Source of the DNA: Spirochaetales bacterium
GTDB lineage: Bacteria; Spirochaetota; Spirochaetia; JABEVK01
DNA: 44,019 nt
Assembly (NCBI GenBank): GCA_947478845.1
Contig: CANJXC010000005.1
Coordinates: 144,246-188,264, forward strand
Direction of reading: 5' to 3'
Translations under genes and position numbers: made by a program
The notes under the pieces: model-generated
Databases searched by the model: none
What the model was told of the DNA's origin: nothing
Seen by the model: only the letters and a program-made list of their open reading frames with translations
Shown here: positions 15,704-23,840 of the stretch, one piece after another
Numbering within the stretch: the first letter of the stretch is position 1
Layout of the letters: the number at the start of each line of letters is the position of its first letter

Positions 15704-16716
15704 TAGTACACGGCCTTCCAGTCGGCGATGTTGGTCGCGTCGAACTTGAAGGGGTCTCCGAGCATGATCTGGGTTCCGTCGCCATCGGCGATGACGCTCT
15801 TCTCACCCAGCTTGCCGGCGGTGACCTTGTCGCCCACCTTACCGGTGAAAGGTCCCGTGACGAGTGCCTGAGCGGTGAAGCCGGCCAAGTAGCCTACGTC
15901 GAGGGGGTTCCACAAGTACATCCACTCGCAAACGCCGCTTTCGATGTATTCGGCCATTTCAGATGGAAGACCAAGACCGGTCAGGTGAACTTTGCCCTTG
16001 AGGTTTTTGTCGGTGATGACCTTACCAGCGGCGGCAATACCGACGGTGGTGGGGGCAATGACGCACTTCAGGTTGGGGAAGCTCTTGAGCAGGCCTTCCA
16101 TTTCGCTGACGGACTTGTCGCGAAGGTCGTCGCCATAAGCAACCTTGACCAGCTTGACCTTAGCGTACTTGGGATCCTTCAGCTCTTCCTTCATCCATTC
16201 AATCCAGGCGTTCTGGTTGGTGGCCTGGCTGGTAGCCGAAAGAACGGCGATTTCGCCTTCTCCGCCAATCATGTCAAAGGCAGCCTGAACTTCCACGCGG
16301 CCAATGCGCTCGGGGTCGGCCTGGTTGATGTGCACCTGGCGGCTGGCGGCGTTGACGCCGGAGTCAGCCGAGAGGACCTTGATGCCGGCAGCCATGGCCT
16401 TCTTCAGAGCAGGTTCCAGGGCGTCCTTGTCGTTACCGACGATACAAATGGCCGCCACTTTCTGGGCGATCAGCTCTTCGATCATGGCGATCTGAGCTTC
16501 AGCTGTGGGGGCATCGGGGGCCTTGAGAATCGCTTCGCCACCAAACTCGGTGACGGCGTTCTTAAAGCCTTCCATTTCTTTTTCACCGTAGGGGTTACCG
16601 GTGTTCTTGAAGATGATGGCGTACTTGGCAGGACCGGGGGGGGTAGCCGGAGCACACCCAACCAGGAACACCAGAGAAGCCATAGCGATTGCGATCAGTG
16701 GAATGAACTTCTTCAA
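15703..16716 (-). CDS. rhaS: Rhamnose-type ABC transporter substrate-binding lipoprotein
   Basis: A 337-residue type I binding lipoprotein. The signal peptide ends in a lipobox FLVGC (Cys21) followed by a Pro/Ala linker, then the binding domain (FKNTGNPYGEKEMEGF; IPT-type ligand loops). The family is that of the rhizobial rhamnose transporter RhaS, and the neighbouring RhaT/RhaP/RhaQ-type genes and rhamnose enzymes support L-rhamnose as ligand. The name rhaS here is not the E. coli regulator of the same name. The start is TTG, with AAGGAGGG well placed upstream. Hairpins bracket the gene on both sides, which may raise its message level over the permeases. Confidence 0.88.
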   Translation of the reverse strand: MKKFIPLIAIAMASLVFLVGCAPATPPGPAKYAIIFKNTGNPYGEKEMEGFKNAVTEFGGEAILKAPDAPTAEAQIAMIEELIAQKVAAICIVGNDKDALEPALKKAMAAGIKVLSADSGVNAASRQVHINQADPERIGRVEVQAAFDMIGGEGEIAVLSATSQATNQNAWIEWMKEELKDPKYAKVKLVKVAYGDDLRDKSVSEMEGLLKSFPNLKCVIAPTTVGIAAAGKVITDKNLKGKVHLTGLGLPSEMAEYIESGVCEWMYLWNPLDVGYLAGFTAQALVTGPFTGKVGDKVTAGKLGEKSVIADGDGTQIMLGDPFKFDATNIADWKAVY

Positions 16717-16740
16717 TTCAATTCCCTCCTTCTTTTTTCT

Positions 16741-16758
16741 AATTGCCTCAAGGCAATT
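16741..16758 (-). other. Hairpin over the RhaQ stop codon
   Basis: AATTGCC (16741-16747) pairs with GGCAATT (16752-16758) around a 4-base loop that contains most of the RhaQ stop codon. It stands immediately before the ribosome binding site of the binding-lipoprotein gene. Confidence 0.45.
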
Positions 16759-17713
16759 TCTTACGCGACAATACGTTGGGCATCATTACAGCGATAACCA
16801 ACAGCAAACCAATGATGATGAGCAGAATCTGCGCCGGAACATTGACCAGTCCTAGCCCATAGCGCAGATAGCCCAACAAAAACACGGCCAACACAGCCCC
16901 AATCAAACGGCCCTTACCGCCCGAGGTGCTGATTCCACCCAGAACAACCATGGTAATCACTTCCAACTCATACCCAGAGGCAACATTGGGCCTCGTGCTC
17001 CCCATGCGGCTGGTCAGGAAAAGAGCCGTGACTCCCGACATAAAGCCCGTAGCCGTGAACACCAACATTCTTATACCATCAACCTTAAGGCCTGAAAAGC
17101 GGGCAGCCATGGGATTACTCCCCATAGCATACACCCTGCGGCCCAAAGCTGTCTTGTGGAGTACCCAAGCAAAGAAAACCGCGAACACCACAAACACGAT
17201 CAGCATAAACGGCACTTCAAAAACATAACCCCAACCCAAAAACGTGTACCAACCGGGAAAGTGTCCTGCTGCTTGATTCTCGAGCAACATATAGGCAATG
17301 CCACGAAAAATGATCATGGTGGCTAAAGTCACGATAACGGCCGAAAGTTCCTTGAAACGGGTAATGAGCCAGCCGTTGAACGCTCCGCAAGCGGTTCCGA
17401 CAACCAGACATAAGACGATGGCCACCGGCATAGGCAAGCCTGCCCCAAAAGCCATTGCCATCACCACCGAAGACAAGGCCACTATGGAGGCCACCGAGAT
17501 ATCGATGTCACCAAGAATGATGATGAACACCATGGGCAACACGATAAAGGCCTTGTCGAGAAACGTCATCGTAACGTCCCGAAGGCCGGTGGGGCTCAAG
17601 TAATAGGGCGACAGGAAGGAGTTGAAAACGTTAACCAGCACAAACAAAACAACGAGCATCCATTCCCACTGCAAAAAGAAGCGTCGGGCTGAAAAGGGTC
17701 TTTTAGCTTCCAT
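16748..17713 (-). CDS. rhaQ: Rhamnose-type ABC importer permease 2
   Basis: A 321-residue CUT2 permease with multiple hydrophobic segments. It has IILGDIDISVASIVALSS near residue 60, a variant of the GIDLS motif, and a conserved GYELEVITMVVLGGISTSGG near the C-terminus. The ATG at 17713 follows the stop of the other permease by two bases and has GAGGAAG upstream. A longer in-frame start at 17821 is rejected because it would sit deep inside the preceding gene. Rhamnose CUT2 importers use two different permeases, which fits this adjacent pair. Confidence 0.9.
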   Translation of the reverse strand: MEAKRPFSARRFFLQWEWMLVVLFVLVNVFNSFLSPYYLSPTGLRDVTMTFLDKAFIVLPMVFIIILGDIDISVASIVALSSVVMAMAFGAGLPMPVAIVLCLVVGTACGAFNGWLITRFKELSAVIVTLATMIIFRGIAYMLLENQAAGHFPGWYTFLGWGYVFEVPFMLIVFVVFAVFFAWVLHKTALGRRVYAMGSNPMAARFSGLKVDGIRMLVFTATGFMSGVTALFLTSRMGSTRPNVASGYELEVITMVVLGGISTSGGKGRLIGAVLAVFLLGYLRYGLGLVNVPAQILLIIIGLLLVIAVMMPNVLSRKKLP

Positions 17714-17715
17714 GG

Positions 17716-18693
17716 TCAGATCTTCCTCTTCTGCATCGTGGCGCGGATTCCCCGGCGTTTGACCAGAGCATTGATCAGCACAGCGACCAAAATAATGGTC
17801 CCTTGGATAAAGGTCTGCCAAAACGGCGACACATTCACCAGCGGGAGGGCATTATTCAGAATCCCCAAAAGGAGTGCTCCTAGCAGGATACCGGAAATAG
17901 TCCCCGTACCACCGGCTATGCTCACGCCACCGAGAACGCAGGCCGCGATAACGCTCAACTCAAAACCCGTCGCTGTGTCGCCCTGCGCTGAGGCAAACTT
18001 GCTCACCCACAGAACGCCTGCGAGCCCGGAAAGTCCACCCATGATGGTGTAAACCAGCAGTAGAATCCGATCGTTGTTGATGCCGCTCACCTGCGCCGAG
18101 TCCGGGTTGCTTCCTACGGCGTAGATCTGTCGGCCAACGCGGTTCCAGTTCACAAACCACCAGCCCACAACAAAGATCACGACAGCGATCCAGACCAGGG
18201 TGTTGATTCCTAAAAACCCGCTGGAGGCGATGGCTTTGAAACTCACCGGCATTTGGTTGGCACTTACCCACTTGCCTCCGCTCACCAGAAAGGTAAGCCC
18301 GCGAAAGACGTTCATCAGGCCCAGCGAGGCGATAATGGGGAGTACTTTGCCCTTGCTCACCAGTCCGCCGACGGCTGCACCGCACAAAAGTCCGATCAGA
18401 GTTCCCAACAAGACAGCCACAACGGGGTGGGTATCCTTCCACATCGCCACGGTTTGCGAGGCAATCATTCCCGAAAGGGCCAGCGTAGCCCCAATGCTCA
18501 GGTCGATCCCGCGGGTGATGATCACGAGCATCATTCCGAGGGCCAATATCGCAAGTATGGCTGTGTTCTTTGTAAGGTCAGCGATGTTTTCAGGGGTCAG
18601 AAAACTTGGGTTGAGCACCTGAACGAGCACTGAGAGGCCCACGATGAAGGCCATCAAACCCAAGTTGCGCGAAGCGCGTCGAGTTTTATCCAT
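17716..18693 (-). CDS. rhaP: Rhamnose-type ABC importer permease 1
   Basis: A 325-residue CUT2 permease, with the motif IITRGIDLSIGATLALSG near residue 60 and GFELSVIAACVLGGVSIAGG toward the end. Its start overlaps the end of the ATPase gene by eight bases and the second permease begins two bases after its stop. It should form a heterodimer with that second permease in the inner membrane. Confidence 0.9.
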   Translation of the reverse strand: MDKTRRASRNLGLMAFIVGLSVLVQVLNPSFLTPENIADLTKNTAILAILALGMMLVIITRGIDLSIGATLALSGMIASQTVAMWKDTHPVVAVLLGTLIGLLCGAAVGGLVSKGKVLPIIASLGLMNVFRGLTFLVSGGKWVSANQMPVSFKAIASSGFLGINTLVWIAVVIFVVGWWFVNWNRVGRQIYAVGSNPDSAQVSGINNDRILLLVYTIMGGLSGLAGVLWVSKFASAQGDTATGFELSVIAACVLGGVSIAGGTGTISGILLGALLLGILNNALPLVNVSPFWQTFIQGTIILVAVLINALVKRRGIRATMQKRKI

Positions 18694-20212
18694 GCAGGGC
18701 CTCGGTGGCCGAACCCATGGCAGCCTCGAGAATTTTTTCCTGCGTGGCCTCGGCCCTGTCGAGCATTTTCACCAGACGACCTTCCCGCATCACAGCGATA
18801 CGGTCGCTCATGCCGAGCACTTCGGGCATTTCACTCGAAATCATGATGATGCCAAACCCTTGGCAGGCCAACTCGCCCATGATTTCGTGGATGGCGGCCT
18901 TGGCTCCCACATCAACACCCTTGGTCGGTTCGTCAAGAATAATCACCTTTGGCTTGGTTCCCAGGAGTTTGGCCACGATGACCTTTTGCTGGTTGCCGCC
19001 CGAAAGGGTGTTGGCGACGGTTGAGATGCCCTGGGCCTTGACCTTTACCGAGTCGGCGAGCTCTTTTACCACGTCGCCTTCCTTCACTTCATTGAGCCAC
19101 CACGTGCCCGAAAACTCGTCAATCATGGGCAGGCTGATGTTGCGGCCTATTTCCCAGCTCAGCACCAAACCCTGTTTTTGCCGGTCTTCGGGGAGGTAAC
19201 CAATTCCCAGTTCTATTGCGTCCCAGGGATTGCGGATTTGAACCAGCTTGCCGCGCACCCTAACTTCGCCGGTATCAGCCGGTAGGAGACCGAAAAGGCT
19301 TTGGCAGACTTCGCTCCGACCAGCGCCAATCAGGCCCGTGAGGCCCAGAATTTCACCCTGAGCCAAGGTGAAGCTCACGCCGCCAAACAATCCCGTTTTA
19401 CCAAGGTTTTCCACACGCAAAAGCTCGGCTCCGATGTCGGCCTTTTTCTTGGGGAACAGGTGGGTGATCTCTCGCCCCACCATGGCAACGATGAGGTCTT
19501 CGTTGGTGATTTCGGCCACGGGCCAACTCCCTACGTAGCGTGAGTCGCGGAACACCGTCACCTGGCTGCCTAAACGCTCCATGTCTTCAAAGCGGTGGCT
19601 GATAAAAATCACCGAAACGCCCGAATCCCGCAGTTTTTCGGTGATGCGGTAGAGTTCCTCGCTTTCGCGCTTGGTGAGGGCGGCGGTGGGTTCATCCATA
19701 ATCACAATGCGGGCCTTGGTAGAAAGGGCCTTGGCGATTTCCACCACCTGTTGTTGGGCCACCGAAAGGGTACCCATCTCTGTGTGAGGATCGATAGGGC
19801 TTCCCAGTTCGGCGAGCAGCGCCTTGGCCTCGGTGTGCATTTTTTTCCACTGGATGCTTCGGGAGAACTTCGAGGTGGATTCGTGGCCCATGAAGATGTT
19901 CTCGGTAACGGTAAGGTCGGGGTAGCAGGTAACGTGCTGATAAATAGCTGCTATACCCAGTCTTTGGGCCTCGCGGGGGTTGGCGATTTTTACGATTTGC
20001 CCGTCGAGGAGAATCTCGCCCTCGTCGGGCTGATAAACCCCGGTGATGATCTTGATGAACGTCGACTTGCCCGCTCCGTTTTCGCCCATCAGGGCATGGA
20101 TTTGGCCTTTTTCCAGTTGAAAATGAACGTCTTGCAGGGCATGAACCCCGGGGAAACTCTTTCGAATACCCTTGAGCTCCAGCACGAAAAGCGGTGCAGT
20201 TGGTTCAGACAC
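18686..20212 (-). CDS. rhaT: Rhamnose-type ABC importer ATPase
   Basis: A 508-residue ATPase with two ABC domains. Walker [10 protein letters not shown] and Walker [12 protein letters not shown] are in the first half; [17 protein letters not shown] and VIILDEPTKGVD are in the second. I chose the GTG at 20212, which overlaps the upstream stop by eight bases; another in-frame GTG five codons earlier is possible. The QHVTCYPDLTVTENIFMG stretch is typical of the rhamnose ATPase RhaT. It powers the two permeases encoded downstream. The name rhaT is also used for the unrelated E. coli proton symporter. Confidence 0.9.
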   Translation of the reverse strand: MSEPTAPLFVLELKGIRKSFPGVHALQDVHFQLEKGQIHALMGENGAGKSTFIKIITGVYQPDEGEILLDGQIVKIANPREAQRLGIAAIYQHVTCYPDLTVTENIFMGHESTSKFSRSIQWKKMHTEAKALLAELGSPIDPHTEMGTLSVAQQQVVEIAKALSTKARIVIMDEPTAALTKRESEELYRITEKLRDSGVSVIFISHRFEDMERLGSQVTVFRDSRYVGSWPVAEITNEDLIVAMVGREITHLFPKKKADIGAELLRVENLGKTGLFGGVSFTLAQGEILGLTGLIGAGRSEVCQSLFGLLPADTGEVRVRGKLVQIRNPWDAIELGIGYLPEDRQKQGLVLSWEIGRNISLPMIDEFSGTWWLNEVKEGDVVKELADSVKVKAQGISTVANTLSGGNQQKVIVAKLLGTKPKVIILDEPTKGVDVGAKAAIHEIMGELACQGFGIIMISSEMPEVLGMSDRIAVMREGRLVKMLDRAEATQEKILEAAMGSATEALHG

Positions 20213-21638
20213 GGAGAAAGCCCACACCGAGCAACGTGGCGAGCTTTTCGATGCGGCTGGCCAGGTGTCCTAACCCAATGGCCGTGTGGTGTGCCGGGCC
20301 GGCCATGCTCCAGCGATCGACAAACTCCCGGGCCCCCAGCGCAAAACGGTAACGGCTGTTGGTGTTGCCGATGTTGAGCGTGGGGCCGGGCACCGATTCG
20401 CCTTCGGCGCACAGAAGGCTCACCGAACCGCCCCGGCCCTCGACCACCGAAAGCAGGGTGACGGGGCCGTGTTTCACGCCCATCTGAATCGAAAGGCCTT
20501 TGCCGGGCTTTCCATGGTAAACGGGCAAGGGAACCAAGCCGACGGGCCCCTCGGCAATGGCAGCGTGGGCTGGGCCGTCGTGGCCCCACATCACGATATC
20601 ATCATCGAAGTCGACGGCGTAGAACTCGCTAAAAGAACCACCGGCCCCAAAGAGGTCCATGATTTTCATGGCCAAGACGTTTTTTACTTCGCATTCTCCG
20701 GCAACGGGCACATGGTGGGCCGTGAGTAAGGTATTTCCCGGAATCACCGAGGTAACTAAGTTTTCGCTGTCGTTTCCTGCAGTACCTTCATAGTAGTAGG
20801 CCAAGGCGTCGAGACGATGCTCGGCCACCAAGGCATCGAGTGCGACGGATGTCCGGGCCGCGCGGTCGAGCTCATACTCTTCGCATTCGTGCGATACCGC
20901 AAACTCTTGGCTGAAGGCTTTGCGTTTGGCGGCCAAACGGGGGGCATCCACCTGTGCATGATGGACTTTCAATTGGTCGATTTCCAGAAGCTCAAAATGA
21001 CAGCCAAAGGTTGTAGCCATCAGCGTGACATCGGTATACACGTCGAGCATACCGCAGTAGTAGTGGCCCATAATGCCCACCCGGGAATCGCGCATGCCGG
21101 CCTTAACCCTCACGGCGGCCACCCAGTCGGCAATCACCTGCCAAGCGCGTGCTTCTTTAAGGTAGCCTGTGATCAGGTAGAAATTGATGTTCGCCCTATG
21201 GAACACCGAGGCAATTTCGGGCACCGAGCAGGCTTGGCAGTGGGCCAACCACTCGCCGGTCATCACTCCCCTGTCGCCGAGGGCGTTGAACTTTTTGTAG
21301 TCGATGGCAGCGACGGGTTGCAGATTAAGCACCAGCACCGGTACGCCTGCCTTTTGGACCACCGGCAACACCGTATGGCTCAGGGCGTAGGTGGAAATGA
21401 AGAGAAAAATCACCTCGACTTTCTGTTCTCGGAAAAAATCCCCCGCGGCGCGCGACTTATCGGGGGTGTCTACCAAACCAGCGTCGCAGACCTCTGCACC
21501 CAACCCGGACAACCCCGAGGCAATTTCATTCTGGTAGCCGACCAAGCGGTCCCTCAGGCCGGCGAACTGGGGCCAATAGGTGTCTAGACCAATACCGAAC
21601 AGCCCTACACGAGTTTTCACTGGGTTCATAGCCTCCAT
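20205..21638 (-). CDS. L-fucose/L-arabinose isomerase-like protein
   Basis: A 477-residue protein of the L-arabinose/L-fucose isomerase superfamily. Candidate metal ligands lie in YYEGTAGNDSE, AGECEVKN and MWGHDGPAH, beside GGGSFSEFYAVDFDDD-like segments (here GAGGSFSEFYAVDFDDD). It presumably interconverts an aldose and a ketose with Mn2+, but the substrate is open: a true L-rhamnose isomerase is encoded separately at 23841. The ATG at 21638 is preferred, because AGGGGGAAG precedes it; the ATG three codons on lies too close to a GGAGG. It is the first gene of the rhamnose importer operon, divergent from the AraC regulator. Confidence 0.82.
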   Translation of the reverse strand: MEAMNPVKTRVGLFGIGLDTYWPQFAGLRDRLVGYQNEIASGLSGLGAEVCDAGLVDTPDKSRAAGDFFREQKVEVIFLFISTYALSHTVLPVVQKAGVPVLVLNLQPVAAIDYKKFNALGDRGVMTGEWLAHCQACSVPEIASVFHRANINFYLITGYLKEARAWQVIADWVAAVRVKAGMRDSRVGIMGHYYCGMLDVYTDVTLMATTFGCHFELLEIDQLKVHHAQVDAPRLAAKRKAFSQEFAVSHECEEYELDRAARTSVALDALVAEHRLDALAYYYEGTAGNDSENLVTSVIPGNTLLTAHHVPVAGECEVKNVLAMKIMDLFGAGGSFSEFYAVDFDDDIVMWGHDGPAHAAIAEGPVGLVPLPVYHGKPGKGLSIQMGVKHGPVTLLSVVEGRGGSVSLLCAEGESVPGPTLNIGNTNSRYRFALGAREFVDRWSMAGPAHHTAIGLGHLASRIEKLATLLGVGFLRV

Positions 21639-21660
21639 CTTCCCCCTAATTTTTGCTACC

Positions 21661-21694
21661 GTGAATGGACAAAACCCGGTCAAGTGATGGACAA
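21661..21694. promoter_or_regulatory. Candidate AraC-regulator operator, two ATGGACAA direct repeats
   Basis: ATGGACAA occurs at 21665-21672 and again at 21687-21694, a 22-base period (about two helical turns), between the divergent isomerase-like and AraC genes. Direct half-sites about 21 bases apart are typical of AraC/RhaS-type regulators. Related words GTGCATGGAA and GTGCATGGAC lie upstream of the two other rhamnose operons. Confidence 0.5.
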
Positions 21695-21701
21695 TTGAGC
21701 C

Positions 21702-22592
21702 ATGTCGGACTGTGATTTCTCGTACCTCACCCATAGCCTTGAAGACGAGAACTGGCAGATGTTCTGCACCGACGCCGGCTGGAGCCGCACTCCGCCGGGT
21801 GGCGTTTATCCGCCCCGCCTAGAAGATCACCCCGCCGGCTTCCGACCTGTGTCGGTGGGTCGCCGCATCAACGAATATCAGATGGTCTATATCGTCGAAG
21901 GTCGGGGCCACCTCGAAATGGGCGAAGTCGGCTATGCGATTGAACCAGGTTCGCTTTTCCTTCTGTTTCCCGACATTCCGCATGCCTACCGGCCCGACTC
22001 GGCTACCGGCTGGACAGAGAACTGGGTAGGAATTACGGGCCCCCACATGGACGCCCTGTTGGCGGGAGGAATCATTTCGCCCTCGAGGCCCGTGTATCAC
22101 CCCGGCTATCAGCACGCAATGGTGGAAGGCTTCCAATACATCTTCCGTCAGGTGAAGCAGCAGGCGCCCTTATTTCAGTTCCGCATCTGCGCCGAGGTGC
22201 TCAAACTGCTGGCCGAAACCCTGAGCGTGGAGCGCCTTTCGGTGCAGGAGTCCAAAGCGCAAGACATCGTCGACCGTGCCAAGACCTGGATCGAGTCTCA
22301 CTTGCAGCAGGTATTCGACCTGGAAAACCTAGCCGGCGAGCTTTCCCTTTCTGTGACGGCCGTCAATGACGTTTTCAAGGGTTTTACCGGAATGACTCCC
22401 TACCAGTACGGCATCCACGTCAAAATCAACCGGGCCAAGGAAATCCTGGCAGGCGGCGAGAACTCGGTGAAGGAAATCGCCTGGCAAGTCGGGTTCGACG
22501 ACCAGTTTTACTTCTCGCGGCTGTTTAAGAAAAAGACCGGCTACAGCCCGAGCCAATGGATGCTCATGCAAACCCCCGGGCGACAGGACTAA
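21702..22592 (+). CDS. AraC-family transcriptional regulator of the rhamnose locus
   Basis: A 296-residue regulator. The N-terminal cupin-like sugar-binding domain (about 50-150, with PGSLFLLFPDIPHAY) precedes two helix-turn-helix motifs in the last 100 residues (LAGELSLSVTAVNDVFKGFTG; IAWQVGFDDQFYFSRLFKKK). This is the RhaR/RhaS-like layout, and its position among rhamnose genes suggests an L-rhamnose-responsive activator. No clear ribosome site precedes the ATG at 21702. It is transcribed divergently from the importer operon and about 80 bases before the aldolase-isomerase operon on the same strand. Confidence 0.92.
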   Translation: MSDCDFSYLTHSLEDENWQMFCTDAGWSRTPPGGVYPPRLEDHPAGFRPVSVGRRINEYQMVYIVEGRGHLEMGEVGYAIEPGSLFLLFPDIPHAYRPDSATGWTENWVGITGPHMDALLAGGIISPSRPVYHPGYQHAMVEGFQYIFRQVKQQAPLFQFRICAEVLKLLAETLSVERLSVQESKAQDIVDRAKTWIESHLQQVFDLENLAGELSLSVTAVNDVFKGFTGMTPYQYGIHVKINRAKEILAGGENSVKEIAWQVGFDDQFYFSRLFKKKTGYSPSQWMLMQTPGRQD

Positions 22593-22611
22593 AGCCTAAG
22601 TTCTCCAGAAT

Positions 22612-22621
22612 GTGCATGGAA
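22612..22621 (+). promoter_or_regulatory. Candidate AraC half-site before the aldolase gene
   Basis: GTGCATGGAA matches nine of ten bases of GTGCATGGAC at 26991-27000 and the ATGGA core of the two repeats at 21661-21694. It lies 53 bases before the ATG at 22674. No second half-site at exactly two turns is clear. Confidence 0.35.
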
Positions 22622-22673
22622 TCGCACGGTTTTCTCCATGGAGTTCCGCGGGAAACGGGCCTAATGTGGACTC

Positions 22674-23813
22674 ATGAAAAAAATAATTCCCGAAGTCGAG
22701 GCGTTGGTCGCGCTTTCTCACCACTATGGCACCCGCTGGGAGTACGTGATTGCTGGTGGTGGCAATACTTCGTGGAAAAACGATTCAACTCTTTGGGTTA
22801 AGGGCTCAGGACAAGCTTTGGGGACCATTCAAGCCGAAGGTTTCGCCCGCATGGACAGGAAGGCCCTGGCGGCCCTTTGGAGTAGGCCGATTTCCTCCGA
22901 CCCAGTACTCAGGGAAAAAGAAGTCTTGGAAGCACTGATGGCGGCCAGATTGCCGGGTGAGGAAAGCAAGCGGCCGAGCGTCGAGACGTTGCTTCATGAC
23001 CTGCTTCCCTTCGACTACGTCGTTCACACCCACCCTACGATGATCAATGCCCTCACTTGCTCCAAGGAGGGCCCCGAAGTTTTCCAGCGGCTTTTTGCCC
23101 TCGAGGCCGTATGGATTGCGTATACCGACCCGGGCTACGTCTTGGCTCACGTGGTGAAACAGGCCCTCGAGGCTTTTCGGGCGACCAACGGACACGACGC
23201 CAAAGTCATTTTCCTGGAAAATCACGGTCTGGTGGTGGCTGGCGACACTCCCGGGGAAATCCGCGACACCTACCGGCGACTGTTGGCCGACCTTGACCGC
23301 GAGGTAACTCACAAAGCCGATTTATCTCCCGTGGGGACAGACCTCCAAAAAGAAATCGCCTTTCTGCAGGCCTTGGCCCCGATAGCTCGTCGGGAATTGG
23401 GCACCGAGACCCCTCACGTAGTTAGGTCGACGGCCAGAGCGGTGGTAGCTTTAGCAGAAAGCAACGCCTCGTTCGCCCCCCTTTCGTCGGCCTTTACCCC
23501 CGACCATATTGTGTACATGGGGGTGTCGCCGGTGCGGGTCGATTCCGCCTCAGAGCTCGAGGGAGCCTTTGCCGCCTACAAGGCGCGCTTGGGAAAAGCT
23601 CCTCGTGTTGTTCTCGCCTCGGGTTTGGGGGCCTTTTGCTTGGGCGCCAACGCCAAGGCAGCCGGGCAAGCCCAGCAGTTGTTTTTGGATTCGGTGCAAA
23701 TAGGCACATCCAGCGCTGCCTTCGGCGGCCCGAGGTTCCTCACCAAAGCCGCCATCGACTTCATCATCCACTGGGAAGTCGAATCCTATCGAAGTTCCGT
23801 TAGCAGCAAGTAG
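22674..23813 (+). CDS. Class II aldolase, probable rhamnulose-1-phosphate aldolase
   Basis: A 379-residue class II aldolase/adducin-type protein. It shows AGGGNTS (28-33 region), VKGSG, zinc ligands His118 and His120 in VHTHP, and a third His184 in LENHGLVV. In the rhamnose pathway this activity splits L-rhamnulose-1-phosphate into dihydroxyacetone phosphate and L-lactaldehyde. It is longer than the E. coli RhaD type and resembles the aldolase part of the RhaE-type fusion without the dehydrogenase part. A GGGACAGACCTC word sits inside it at 23334, read as Gly-Thr-Asp-Leu. No strong ribosome site is seen. L-rhamnose isomerase follows after 27 bases. Confidence 0.83.
   Translation: MKKIIPEVEALVALSHHYGTRWEYVIAGGGNTSWKNDSTLWVKGSGQALGTIQAEGFARMDRKALAALWSRPISSDPVLREKEVLEALMAARLPGEESKRPSVETLLHDLLPFDYVVHTHPTMINALTCSKEGPEVFQRLFALEAVWIAYTDPGYVLAHVVKQALEAFRATNGHDAKVIFLENHGLVVAGDTPGEIRDTYRRLLADLDREVTHKADLSPVGTDLQKEIAFLQALAPIARRELGTETPHVVRSTARAVVALAESNASFAPLSSAFTPDHIVYMGVSPVRVDSASELEGAFAAYKARLGKAPRVVLASGLGAFCLGANAKAAGQAQQLFLDSVQIGTSSAAFGGPRFLTKAAIDFIIHWEVESYRSSVSSK
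23334..23345 (+). repeat. GGGACAGACCTC inside the aldolase gene
   Basis: Exact 12-mer 19 kb from the other copies, read as Gly-Thr-Asp-Leu, the same frame as the copy at 3003 and different from the copies at 2897, 3056 and 4069. The frame is not broken. Confidence 0.7.
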
Positions 23814-23840
23814 TATTCCAAAACCCCCAAGGAGTTCGCC

